Positions 32,384 through 45,794 of a stretch of 64,000 nt of DNA are shown piece after piece. Position 1 is the first letter of the stretch. Each line of letters opens with the position of its first letter. Under the pieces are notes generated by a model. It worked only from the letters and a program-made list of their open reading frames with translations, did not search any database and was not told where the DNA came from. The stretch is from positions 9,057,001-9,121,000 of the forward strand of contig OX621264.1 in NCBI GenBank assembly GCA_951640165.1. Direction: 5' to 3'. The stretch is from Pseudoips prasinana (taxonomy: Eukaryota; Arthropoda; Insecta; Lepidoptera; Nolidae). A program made the position numbers and the translations under genes.

Positions 32384-33103
32384 ACCAAAAAGTTCATGAA
32401 TGATTTATCATATCGTTCGTTTCTAAAGTATAGTATATGTCTACTGCTACACACACATAATATCCATCTACTCTACCTACCTACCTACCTACCTATCTAT
32501 CTATCTATCTATCTATCGCGCCCTTCGAGGCACGGAGTTGTATGTAATACCGCTAACTCTCAAGGTATTAACTGATTATGAATTATTTTCATAATAACAA
32601 AAATAATCGGATATCGGAGGGAGCTATGATTATCTCCGCTCATTGATTTACACAGTTTTATAGATCATTAAAAAATGTTGTAGTATGTTGTTGTATCAAC
32701 AATTTAGGTAAACACACATACATATTAACTTACGCTTAGGTATGTACCTGTCCTAGATCTACTGTACGGAATATAACAAAATAAATTCCATTTGCATTGG
32801 CACAGATACGTACCTACATAGTTAATGCACACCAATTACAGAGAAAGAGAAATATATATTTTTATGTAACAATAAAAATATTAATCAAATCTACCATATC
32901 CTCAAATTACTTACATAGATACTGACAAGCATACTTTAAATTAGTATATGTATTAAATATAATATATATATAATTATAAATCACAATCTATAAGTAGACA
33001 ATTAATATTAATAAAATATACGATGCATGTACGCCTGCGCGCTATAACAACGGTTGGCCGGTATCTCCCTACCCCTACTACTAGTTGCGCCATCTGCTAG
33101 TTG

Positions 33104-33111
33104 TATAAAAA
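33104..33111 (+). promoter_or_regulatory. TATA box, H2A unit 4
   Basis: 106 bp before the ATG, undisturbed. Confidence 0.93.
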
Positions 33112-33203
33112 CATAGGAACCGAGCCGGAAAAAAACATTATTCAGTGTACGTGACTCGGTCGCGCACGTCGTTTACTTTCGTGTTCACATAAAAATCTCG
33201 TAG

Positions 33204-33584
<381 letters not shown>

Positions 33585-33755
33585 ATGTCTGCAGCTCCCA
33601 ATACAACATCTGGTTCGTGTGTATGTGTGTTACGTGCGTGATCACCACAATCTCCAAGTCAGCCGGCGAAGTGAGTGCAATTCCGCAGCGGCGCACATCC
33701 GCCCACCTACCACCGTTGCATATTATATATGCGCAATGCGTGTATATAGACAAAA

Positions 33756-33771
33756 GGCCCTTTTCAGGGCC
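33756..33771 (+). promoter_or_regulatory. Histone 3' stem-loop, H2A unit 4
   Basis: Same core and spacing as other H2A copies. Confidence 0.97.
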
Positions 33772-34287
33772 ACAATATGGTTCATGGTCGCAAAAATTGA
33801 GACTGTTTCTTTGATGGTATACGTCAAGGCACACTTACTACACACACTATTAAGTTAACTATTAACTACATACAATCAAATCGAGTTATCATATCCAAAG
33901 TTAGCCAGCGCAATGACTTGTTTCCTCGTTAGTTATACTTTATTAGGTATAAGGTAAGCTAATTATTACCAAGATATCATCGTCGTCGTTCGAGGACGTT
34001 TAGAGCTAGCTCAATATTAGTAAGTTGAGTGTAGTAATAAACTGTCTACACTTACCGTAACCCCATACTACTTACATACATAGCTGAAATTATAATATAA
34101 TACGTAGGTATTCAAAGGAAATCGCGCATGTGATCTTTAGATATATTCACTAAAATATTAGATAGATAGATATGTACATCAAGTACGTAACTATATTATA
34201 GAGAAAGAAATAAATACTTAGACACATAATATTCATATATTTTTGTTATATTAAATCTACTGATGAAATAAGTACATAAAGTTAATG

Positions 34288-34289
<2 letters not shown>

Positions 34290-34374
<85 letters not shown>
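34290..34374 (+). repeat. (AT)n microsatellite, unit 4
   Basis: About 85 bp of alternating AT without interruption. Confidence 0.93.
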
Positions 34375-34377
<3 letters not shown>

Positions 34378-34596
34378 CATATAAAAGTATGTTTACTTTT
34401 AATATATTATGTGTAACAGCGATAATAAATAAATATTGTATTCGTAAACAATCATTCCCTGCCCCCCGCGTTACCTCCCTGCGTGATCCCCTCTCCCCGC
34501 GCGAGCGATGCGTCAACCGGGACGCCGCGCTCCTATTGGTCCGTTCGAGCGAGTCACCACCTTTGCAACGCAACCATAGCGGGCCGAAGCCGTCGA

Positions 34597-34603
34597 TATA
34601 TAC
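34597..34603 (+). promoter_or_regulatory. TATA-like box, H2B unit 4
   Basis: TATATAC, 86 bp before the ATG. Confidence 0.75.
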
Positions 34604-34682
34604 GACAGTATCTTAGGAGCGAAAAATTACAGTGTGACTGAACGTCGTTTCGGTAACACGTATAACTAACTTATCTCGCAAA

Positions 34683-35057
34683 ATGCCGCCCAAAACCAGT
34701 GGAAAGGCCGCCAAGAAATCTGGCAAAGCCCAGAAGAACATTTCCAAGACCGACAAGAAAAAGAAGAAGCATAAGAGGAAGGAGAGCTACGCCATCTACA
34801 TCTACAAGGTGCTCAAGCAGGTCCACCCCGACACCGGTATCTCCAGTAAGGCCATGTCTATCATGAACTCGTTCGTGAACGACATCTTCGAGCGCATCGC
34901 CGCCGAAGCTTCTCGCCTCGCACACTACAACAAGAGATCTACCATCACGTCGAGGGAGGTCCAGACATCCGTCAGACTGCTCCTGCCCGGTGAACTCGCC
35001 AAGCACGCCGTCAGTGAAGGCACCAAGGCCGTCACCAAATACACCAGCTCTAAGTGA
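34683..35057 (+). CDS. H2B: Histone H2B, unit 4
   Basis: Same protein; promoter intact. Confidence 0.99.
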   Translation: MPPKTSGKAAKKSGKAQKNISKTDKKKKKHKRKESYAIYIYKVLKQVHPDTGISSKAMSIMNSFVNDIFERIAAEASRLAHYNKRSTITSREVQTSVRLLLPGELAKHAVSEGTKAVTKYTSSK

Positions 35058-35377
35058 GGTGGCGTCTCGTCGCTTAGTGTGTTGTATTGACGAACGTCGT
35101 TGCAGAGTTCGAGAGTGGAGTCACAACGGTGTGTGTGTGTGTGTGTGTGTAATGGGATAATGTGTAGTGTGTATAGTGCGTTTGTTGTGGTCTATAGGTG
35201 AACTGTGTGTGTATATTGGTGGAGCACATACGTGTGCCACCTCTATGCAGTTCCCATTGATCACTACTTCCGCTATCACTACTACAATTTGCCCGTTATA
35301 TTATGCCCCTGCGATCGCCACATGAAAACTCTGACATTACGTACGCTCGCTCTCAACCAGCGGTGTAAAATACAAAA

Positions 35378-35393
35378 GGCCCTTTTCAGGGCC
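35378..35393 (+). promoter_or_regulatory. Histone 3' stem-loop, H2B unit 4
   Basis: Same core and spacing as unit 3. Confidence 0.97.
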
Positions 35394-36005
35394 ACCATAT
35401 AATTCATGATTGACTACAATTCGTTTCTGAAAACAGTGTCAAAGTACTATTTTTATCTACACATACTACACACACGCAGTATATACTCGTACATAATAAA
35501 ACACGTCTGTTTATATATCTGATATACGCTCTCACAAACCTTTCCTACGCTATAGTTAAATATAAATAATGAATAGGTTCTGAACTATTGCCTGATTGAA
35601 CATAGCGTTGTCACTTAGTTAAAAACTAGTATCAAAGTATGCGTATTGAACTATAACTCCTAGTTTATCGATCTGCAACGAAATACTAGCAAACGTATTA
35701 TGCGTTTATATTTAATTTATTTGTTAACAAACACATATACTTACGTAAAATTAGGATTAAAACGGGCGCGAACATATTAAAACTATGTTGTATGCAGGTC
35801 CCTAATGCTTCTATTCATACAAACTCTACGTACCTATTTTTTTGAAATTTCGCTTTTTAAGAAATAATATTCATATTAACAATAATATATACACACGCAT
35901 ATATATTATTTTTTTTTTTAATTACTTTAACTCGTATTTGGCACGACCAGGGGCGCGCGCATCGCGCTGTAGCATTCACGTAGTACACAGCCCGCGCTAC
36001 CATAG

Positions 36006-36539
<534 letters not shown>

Positions 36540-36605
36540 ACGCGTGCGTTCTCTCATCTGTGTCTAATAAACGTGCTCGTTCACGTATTATTTAGTCATA
36601 TAAAA

Positions 36606-36621
36606 GGCCCTTTTCAGGGCC
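36606..36621 (+). promoter_or_regulatory. Histone 3' stem-loop, H3 unit 5
   Basis: Same core and spacing as other H3 copies. Confidence 0.97.
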
Positions 36622-37158
36622 ACATATTGTTCTGATATTTTAATATCTGTTTCTTGACGACAAAATGTTCTAGTTACTCTTACTTACACACAATCAAAAA
36701 TAATATAGGTACACACACACACACATCTAGTTATGCTGTCCGTCATTAGATTAGGTTAACAGAGAGTTTTAAACTAGTTGAACCTCTTTACAAATCATTT
36801 ATATAGTAAATACATATATAAAAATATAAACATTTTACATATAAATATTAATACATACATATAGGATAGTGAATATGTACCAATAGTTTGTTTCTATTAA
36901 CGAGTGGAGACCTATTTCAATTGTAAATAATAATGAAGAATATCCTATCTGTCTTCAATTCGAGTAATAGGTATTATTATATATTATCAAAACGTTTAGT
37001 TTCATTTATTATTAGTCATATACTAATGATGCGTTATTATTATTATTATATTTTTACGTAATTTATGCTAAAAACTAGACTAAAAGTTATACGCAGGAAC
37101 GGCTACCTCACCCCTCTCTCTTCTCTCCCCGTTCCCCGCCCCGCTCGCGCGCGATTCG

Positions 37159-37166
37159 TATAAATA
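37159..37166 (+). promoter_or_regulatory. TATA box, H4 unit 5
   Basis: 110 bp before the ATG; offsets 21-32 read GCGAGAGCAAAG, the empty form of the site hit in units 4 and 6. Confidence 0.94.
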
Positions 37167-37259
37167 TAAGGCCAACGGGGCGAGAGCAAAGGATCCAGTC
37201 GTTCGCTGACTTCGCGTCGTGCGAGTACGGAATTTTGGAAGCAAGTTTTTCATATTTGA

Positions 37260-37580
<321 letters not shown>

Positions 37581-37654
37581 AATGGTTTGCGAGCGCGACA
37601 CCGCGCCTGCTCACCATCTGCAGCGTAGCTTCTAACGTTGTAGTTGTTCAAAAA

Positions 37655-37670
37655 GGCCCTTTTCAGGGCC
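37655..37670 (+). promoter_or_regulatory. Histone 3' stem-loop, H4 unit 5
   Basis: Same core and spacing as other H4 copies. Confidence 0.97.
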
Positions 37671-37970
37671 GCATATGGTTCAAATGAAATATAGTTTCTT
37701 TAGATGTGTACGATCGTCGATGTACTATTATTATAACGATAACATTTAAGTGCACACGCGCTGATATTTAGGTGTATGTCAATTAATATAAGTAGGTTCG
37801 TTATTTTGTGCATAGGAAATTTACTGAATTAAGTTAGGATGGATGGATCATAATAAATAATATACACACGGTTGTTTAACTGTTTACATAGAACATATAT
37901 TTAGATACATAATAACAAAATCAGTCGAGTAACAAACGACAAACTAAAAACATATAGTTAGATTACTTAC

Positions 37971-38031
37971 CTTCGTACATTATCTCTGCTACGGGCGGCG
38001 CGGCGGCGACCAATCGAAGTTCTCGGTGAAC
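37971..38031 (-). other. Exon-like cassette, unit 5
   Basis: Same block and borders as 1855-1915. Confidence 0.4.
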
Positions 38032-38925
38032 CTGTAAATAGAAAACATAATCATAATAAATATATTATATCTACACGAATAGTATGTATGTACACATGTA
38101 ATGAAGAGTTAATATTAATAACACTACTATAATATAAGTGAAGCGCACGATAGTTAAATTTAGCGGTGTGGCGTGTGTGTATGCTTTCCACTGGAGTTAA
38201 GGTGCGCGTGGCGCGTTAGTAAGTTGAAGTCCACTTAAAATTCAAATTAGACGCTGATAAAATATTAAAAAAATATAAACGTGTATGGCTAATACTTTAT
38301 ATTGTTTCTAATATGAGTTCATTTTCGAAGCTATACGCGTCCTTTGCGTAGACGTCCGTCCTTAAGTGGTTTAATGCGAGGTGCTGGTGTTTTACGACGG
38401 CCGACTTTTAAGCTTCTCAATTGAATGGAAAATATGTTAATATCGGTGAAATCCTTGTACGTTCCAAGCTCGGTATCTTCGGCGTTGACGTAACGATCGT
38501 ATACTAATAAAACGTTTTGTTTTATAGAGAAAAATCAATTTTAAACGAGACCCGAGGTATCCACAGTCGACAGTCACGGAAATAAAACACCACAGCGCTC
38601 TCAATGTTTACGCGTATAATGTAATGATGATAACTGACGATTCTACGGTTCATGAGGTATCCGAAAAGGCAATCAATCGTAATATTATCGTATGGTAAGT
38701 ATAATAAAATTTAATTTAATCAGATAGGTGTTAGTGAAAAGTTTGAAGTGTTCATACGAGAAAACGTCTCGCGACACCGTGGCCGTCGTTGCGGTAAAGT
38801 TTCGTAGTAGTTAAGCGCGCGCGTTGAATGGTGGCGACATCTAAGTCGTATTTTGTTCGTCGCGTGTGTCGTCGCTCTGTACTTACTTGTTTTACTATTT
38901 TAAATCTCTCGCTACACTACATACA

Positions 38926-39624
38926 ATGGCCGATACAGCAGTAGCTACCGAAACTCCGGCTCCCGCTACGCCAGCGAAGAAGCCCAGACAAGCCGGCGGT
39001 GCGAAAAAACCGAAAGCCAAGCCGACTCATCCCAAAACATCGGAGATGGTCAACAACGCCATCAAAGAGATGAAGGAGCGCAGCGGTTCATCTCTGCAGG
39101 CCATCAAGAAATACATCGCTCAACAGTACAAGGTTGACGCTGAAAAACTGGCACCTTTCATCAGAAAGTACTTGAAGAGCGCCGTAGAATCTGGCGCGCT
39201 GATTCAGACCAAGGGCAAGGGTGCTTCCGGCTCTTTCAAGCTCGAATCAAAGTCCTCCGCAGCCGCCAAGAAACCAGCTGCGAAATCGAGCGGTAAAGCT
39301 CCAGCGTCCAAGGCGAAGAAGGCGACGGCGTCCGCCGCCGGAGCTAAGACAAAGAAGGCCGCGGCCGCTGCAGCGTCCGCCTCCGCCGCGTCTCCATCGA
39401 AGTCTAAGGCTGCCACCAAGGACAAGAAGGCGGCCGCCGCCAAGAAGAAGCCCGCCGCGAAGAAGGCCGCCGCACCCGCCAAGGCCAAGGGAGGTGCTGC
39501 CCCTAAAGCCAAGAAGACCGCAAAGCCTCCTACCAAGAAGCCCAAAGCGCCTAAACCCAAGAAGGCTGCCGCCACCCCTAAATCGAAGCCGGCCGCTAAG
39601 AAGGCTGCCGCCGCCAAAAAGTAA
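38926..39624 (+). CDS. H1: Linker histone H1, unit 5
   Basis: Same 232-residue protein. Confidence 0.97.
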   Translation: MADTAVATETPAPATPAKKPRQAGGAKKPKAKPTHPKTSEMVNNAIKEMKERSGSSLQAIKKYIAQQYKVDAEKLAPFIRKYLKSAVESGALIQTKGKGASGSFKLESKSSAAAKKPAAKSSGKAPASKAKKATASAAGAKTKKAAAAAASASAASPSKSKAATKDKKAAAAKKKPAAKKAAAPAKAKGGAAPKAKKTAKPPTKKPKAPKPKKAAATPKSKPAAKKAAAAKK

Positions 39625-39954
39625 GGTGTCGTACGCTTCAACAGCTCAGACTCCGGGTGTACCAGCAGAGGGCAGCGCAACGCGCGCGCGCTCGAGTGAA
39701 TTGACACCGCCGCCGCGTGTTCCTCCATAGCGCCGCGCCGTGACTTTGCGTGGGTGTCTCGTGTGTGTGTGTGATGGTTGTGTGTGATGCATACCTATCA
39801 ATCGCCACATGCACTCATGCACGCGCATACCATGTGCCACGCGTGTGTGTGCAAACGTGGAGGACACGAAGAAAGTGTTAAGTAAGCTAGCGTGCACGCG
39901 CGCTTCCGCTCGCCATCGCTATCCCGCGACGCTCATAGCGAGCGCGAACCAAAA

Positions 39955-39970
39955 AGCCCTTTTCAGGGCT
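39955..39970 (+). promoter_or_regulatory. Histone 3' stem-loop, H1 unit 5
   Basis: AGCCCTTTTCAGGGCT, as in other H1 copies. Confidence 0.96.
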
Positions 39971-40691
39971 ACCAAAAAGTTCATGAATGATTTATCATAT
40001 CGTTCGTTTCTAAAGTATAGTATATGTCTACTGCTACACACACATAATATCCATCTACTCTACCTACCTACCTACCTACCTATCTATCTATCTATCTATC
40101 TATCGCGCCCTTCGAGGCACGGAGTTGTATGTAATACCGCTAACTCTCAAGGTATTAACTGATTATGAATTATTTTCATAATAACAAAAATAATCGGATA
40201 TCGGAGGGAGCTATGATTATCTCCGCTCATTGATTTACACAGTTTTATAGATCATTAAAAAATGTTGTAGTATGTTGTTGTATCAACAATTTAGGTAAAC
40301 ACACATACATATTAACTTACGCTTAGGTATGTACCTGTCCTAGATCTACTGTACGGAATATAACAAAATAAATTCCATTTGCATTGGCACAGATACGTAC
40401 CTACATAGTTAATGCACACCAATTACAGAGAAAGAGAAATATATATTTTTATGTAACAATAAAAATATTAATCAAATCTACCATATCCTCAAATTACTTA
40501 CATAGATACTGACAAGCATACTTTAAATTAGTATATGTATTAAATATAATATATATATAATTATAAATCACAATCTATAAGTAGACAATTAATATTAATA
40601 AAATATTACGATGCATGTACGCCTGCGCGCTATAACAACGGTTGGCCGGTATCTCCCTACCCCTACTACTAGTTGCGCCATCTGCTAGTTG

Positions 40692-40699
40692 TATAAAAA
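40692..40699 (+). promoter_or_regulatory. TATA box, H2A unit 5
   Basis: 106 bp before the ATG, undisturbed. Confidence 0.93.
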
Positions 40700-40791
40700 C
40701 ATAGGAACCGAGCCGGAAAAAAACATTATTCAGTGTACGTGACTCGGTCGCGCACGTCGTTTACTTTCGTGTTCACATAAAAATCTCGTAG

Positions 40792-41172
<381 letters not shown>

Positions 41173-41343
41173 ATGTCTGCAGCTCCCAATACAACATCTG
41201 GTTCGTGTGTATGTGTGTTACGTGCGTGATCACCACAATCTCCAAGTCAGCCGGCGAAGTGAGTGCAATTCCGCAGCGGCGCACATCCGCCCACCTACCA
41301 CCGTTGCATATTATATATGCGCAATGCGTGTATATAGACAAAA

Positions 41344-41359
41344 GGCCCTTTTCAGGGCC
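41344..41359 (+). promoter_or_regulatory. Histone 3' stem-loop, H2A unit 5
   Basis: Same core and spacing as other H2A copies. Confidence 0.97.
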
Positions 41360-41877
41360 ACAATATGGTTCATGGTCGCAAAAATTGAGACTGTTTCTTT
41401 GATGGTATACGTCAAGGCACACTTACTACACACACTATTAAGTTAACTATTAACTACATACAATCAAATCGAGTTATCATATCCAAAGTTAGCCAGCGCA
41501 ATGACTTGTTTCCTCGTTAGTTATACTTTATTAGGTATAAGGTAAGCTAATTATTACCAAGATATCATCGTCGTCGTTCGAGGACGTTTAGAGCTAGCTC
41601 AATATTAGTAAGTTGAGTGTAGTAATAAACTGTCTACACTTACCGTAACCCCATACTACTTACATACATAGCTGAAATTATAATATAATACGTAGGTATT
41701 CAAAGGAAATCGCGCATGTGATCTTTAGATATATTCACTAAAATATTAGATAGATAGATATGTACATCAAGTACGTAACTATATTATAGAGAAAGAAATA
41801 AATACTTAGACACATAATATTCATATATTTTTGTTATATTAAATCTACTGATGAAATAAGTACATAAAGTTAATGTA

Positions 41878-41878
41878 A

Positions 41879-41967
<89 letters not shown>
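41878..41967 (+). repeat. (AT)n microsatellite, unit 5
   Basis: About 90 bp with a single TT interruption near its start, shared with units 6 and 7 but not 3 and 4. Confidence 0.93.
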
Positions 41968-41970
<3 letters not shown>

Positions 41971-42189
41971 CATATAAAAGTATGTTTACTTTTAATATAT
42001 TATGTGTAACAGCGATAATAAATAAATATTGTATTCGTAAACAATCATTCCCTGCCCCCCGCGTTACCTCCCTGCGTGATCCCCTCTCCCCGCGCGAGCG
42101 ATGCGTCAACCGGGACGCCGCGCTCCTATTGGTCCGTTCGAGCGAGTCACCACCTTTGCAACGCAACCATAGCGGGCCGAAGCCGTCGA

Positions 42190-42196
42190 TATATAC
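42190..42196 (+). promoter_or_regulatory. TATA-like box, H2B unit 5
   Basis: TATATAC, 86 bp before the ATG. Confidence 0.75.
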
Positions 42197-42275
42197 GACA
42201 GTATCTTAGGAGCGAAAAATTACAGTGTGACTGAACGTCGTTTCGGTAACACGTATAACTAACTTATCTCGCAAA

Positions 42276-42650
42276 ATGCCGCCCAAAACCAGTGGAAAGG
42301 CCGCCAAGAAATCTGGCAAAGCCCAGAAGAACATTTCCAAGACCGACAAGAAAAAGAAGAAGCATAAGAGGAAGGAGAGCTACGCCATCTACATCTACAA
42401 GGTGCTCAAGCAGGTCCACCCCGACACCGGTATCTCCAGTAAGGCCATGTCTATCATGAACTCGTTCGTGAACGACATCTTCGAGCGCATCGCCGCCGAA
42501 GCTTCTCGCCTCGCACACTACAACAAGAGATCTACCATCACGTCGAGGGAGGTCCAGACATCCGTCAGACTGCTCCTGCCCGGTGAACTCGCCAAGCACG
42601 CCGTCAGTGAAGGCACCAAGGCCGTCACCAAATACACCAGCTCTAAGTGA
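42276..42650 (+). CDS. H2B: Histone H2B, unit 5
   Basis: Same protein; promoter intact. Confidence 0.99.
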   Translation: MPPKTSGKAAKKSGKAQKNISKTDKKKKKHKRKESYAIYIYKVLKQVHPDTGISSKAMSIMNSFVNDIFERIAAEASRLAHYNKRSTITSREVQTSVRLLLPGELAKHAVSEGTKAVTKYTSSK

Positions 42651-42970
42651 GGTGGCGTCTCGTCGCTTAGTGTGTTGTATTGACGAACGTCGTTGCAGAG
42701 TTCGAGAGTGGAGTCACAACGGTGTGTGTGTGTGTGTGTGTGTAATGGGATAATGTGTAGTGTGTATAGTGCGTTTGTTGTGGTCTATAGGTGAACTGTG
42801 TGTGTATATTGGTGGAGCACATACGTGTGCCACCTCTATGCAGTTCCCATTGATCACTACTTCCGCTATCACTACTACAATTTGCCCGTTATATTATGCC
42901 CCTGCGATCGCCACATGAAAACTCTGACATTACGTACGCTCGCTCTCAACCAGCGGTGTAAAATACAAAA

Positions 42971-42986
42971 GGCCCTTTTCAGGGCC
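42971..42986 (+). promoter_or_regulatory. Histone 3' stem-loop, H2B unit 5
   Basis: Same core and spacing as unit 3. Confidence 0.97.
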
Positions 42987-43598
42987 ACCATATAATTCAT
43001 GATTGACTACAATTCGTTTCTGAAAACAGTGTCAAAGTACTATTTTTATCTACACATACTACACACACGCAGTATATACTCGTACATAATAAAACACGTC
43101 TGTTTATATATCTGATATACGCTCTCACAAACCTTTCCTACGCTATAGTTAAATATAAATAATGAATAGGTTCTGAACTATTGCCTGATTGAACATAGCG
43201 TTGTCACTTAGTTAAAAACTAGTATCAAAGTATGCGTATTGAACTATAACTCCTAGTTTATCGATCTGCAACGAAATACTAGCAAACGTATTATGCGTTT
43301 ATATTTAATTTATTTGTTAACAAACACATATACTTACGTAAAATTAGGATTAAAACGGGCGCGAACATATTAAAACTATGTTGTATGCAGGTCCCTAATG
43401 CTTCTATTCATACAAACTCTACGTACCTATTTTTTTGAAATTTCGCTTTTTAAGAAATAATATTCATATTAACAATAATATATACACACGCATATATATT
43501 ATTTTTTTTTTTAATTACTTTAACTCGTATTTGGCACGACCAGGGGCGCGCGCATCGCGCTGTAGCATTCACGTAGTACACAGCCCGCGCTACCATAG

Positions 43599-44132
<534 letters not shown>

Positions 44133-44198
44133 ACGCGTGCGTTCTCTCATCTGTGTCTAATAAACGTGCTCGTTCACGTATTATTTAGTCATATAAAA

Positions 44199-44214
44199 GG
44201 CCCTTTTCAGGGCC
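44199..44214 (+). promoter_or_regulatory. Histone 3' stem-loop, H3 unit 6
   Basis: Same core and spacing as other H3 copies. Confidence 0.97.
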
Positions 44215-44751
44215 ACATATTGTTCTGATATTTTAATATCTGTTTCTTGACGACAAAATGTTCTAGTTACTCTTACTTACACACAATCAAAAATAATATA
44301 GGTACACACACACACACATCTAGTTATGCTGTCCGTCATTAGATTAGGTTAACAGAGAGTTTTAAACTAGTTGAACCTCTTTACAAATCATTTATATAGT
44401 AAATACATATATAAAAATATAAACATTTTACATATAAATATTAATACATACATATAGGATAGTGAATATGTACCAATAGTTTGTTTCTATTAACGAGTGG
44501 AGACCTATTTCAATTGTAAATAATAATGAAGAATATCCTATCTGTCTTCAATTCGAGTAATAGGTATTATTATATATTATCAAAACGTTTAGTTTCATTT
44601 ATTATTAGTCATATACTAATGATGCGTTATTATTATTATTATATTTTTACGTAATTTATGCTAAAAACTAGACTAAAAGTTATACGCAGGAACGGCTACC
44701 TCACCCCTCTCTCTTCTCTCCCCGTTCCCCGCCCCGCTCGCGCGCGATTCG

Positions 44752-44759
44752 TATAAATA
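44752..44759 (+). promoter_or_regulatory. TATA box of H4 unit 6, now in front of element B
   Basis: TATAAATA, 33 bp before the first base of element B and about 6.5 kb before the H4 ATG. Subtracting the insert gives exactly 110 bp. Confidence 0.94.
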
Positions 44760-44772
44760 TAAGGCCAACGGG

Positions 44773-44784
44773 GCGAGAGCAAAG
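44773..44784 (+). repeat. Target-site duplication of element B, left copy
   Basis: GCGAGAGCAAAG, repeated at 51153-51164; offsets 21-32 from TATA. A 13th base (G) also matches but coincides with the element's first base. Confidence 0.96.
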
Positions 44785-45794
44785 GAAAAGAGAGTCCGTT
44801 TTTGGCAGCGCTTGCGTACGGTCGCGCGCGCCCGTTCACTCGTTCCCGCCAAATTCGTGTCCGTTAGCGTCGGTTACTAACCGCTCCGCTAAGTGCCGCG
44901 CCCATTTCGTTTTTTCGCGTCATACGATCGTTCGGTGTTCGTATCGCGTTCTCATTCGACACTATTGCTGGCAAAGCGGCGTCTTTTTCAAGACAGCGCC
45001 TAGCCAGTAGGTGTTTCTGTGTTTCGCAGTTTTGTGCCCCTTCAGGGAAAAACCACTTTCGGTGGTACCTGGTTGAAACATACTGTGCTAACCAAGCCAG
45101 GTGAGTGCGCCCCAAGTTCTCGGTTTTGCCCCTTCAGGGCAACGCCAAAGTTGGAAGCGGTTGGGGCCGTCGGCCTTGGGGGATCTCCTAGTCGATCCCA
45201 ACCGATCTACATCCTTTACCCCATTTCCTATTCCTTAGTGTGGTTTGGGCGCTGACGGCTTCGGCCCATATCGCCCTCAGCACTAGGGCAGCTAGGAACC
45301 CTTCGCACATTGAGATTGGCGAAGGGAAACACTCTTAGGGCACACCTAGTTATAAGTACACACGCCTCCTCGCCTATACCCGGCGGGGAGGGTTCGCACA
45401 CCTTCACACACCCTCGGGCCCGTCCAACCCGAGGTGATAGGGAAAGGCCATAAGCCACTTAGCTAGGAGTGATCGCCGGGGAGTTTCTTGGCCGCTCTTC
45501 TCCCCGGAAAACACTACGCGTTTGAACGGCCGTAGTTTACCGGCAGCGTAGGGCGAATGCACCAGTTCCCGGCCGTATAAATATACGTATATTTTTTAAG
45601 TATACGTATATTTGTATCGCTTGGTCGGTCGCTTCCGTTGTAGGGTGAATGCACCTATTCCCGGTCGTGTAAATATACGTATATTTTAGTATACGTATAT
45701 TTATATCGCTTGTTTGTTTGTTTCTGTGTATACACTTAGGTGTATACATAGAAGGGAATAAATTAAGTTACCGCCCCCCCCCCTCTGTGCCGCG
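44785..45794 (+). other. 5' leader of element B with hairpins and a tandem duplication
   Basis: Shares blocks with the element A leader between about 44970 and 45510, including hairpins ACCAC/GTGGT near 45050, CCTCCTCGCC/GGCGGGGAGG (45365-45391), CCTCGGG/CCCGAGG (45412-45434) and CCGGGGAG/CTCCCCGG (45476-45507). Then follow two imperfect copies of a 92-bp unit starting at 45548 and 45640. Each carries AATATACGTATATT palindromes; the first also has CGTATAAATATA, the same 12 bases as the H4 TATA region. The duplication is absent from A. Confidence 0.7.

Larger units (their letters stand above)
37581..38925 (+). other. H4-H1 spacer (reference copy)
   Basis: Holds the H4 stem-loop, AT-rich sequence, the exon-like cassette (37971-38031, minus strand) and the TATA-less H1 promoter. 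Otherwise no gene is seen. Confidence 0.8.
41173..42275 (+). other. H2A-H2B spacer (reference copy)
   Basis: H2A 3' leader and stem-loop, about 500 bp of AT-rich sequence, the AT microsatellite (41878-41967), then a GC-rich H2B promoter with an inverted CCAAT box. No gene seen. Confidence 0.8.
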
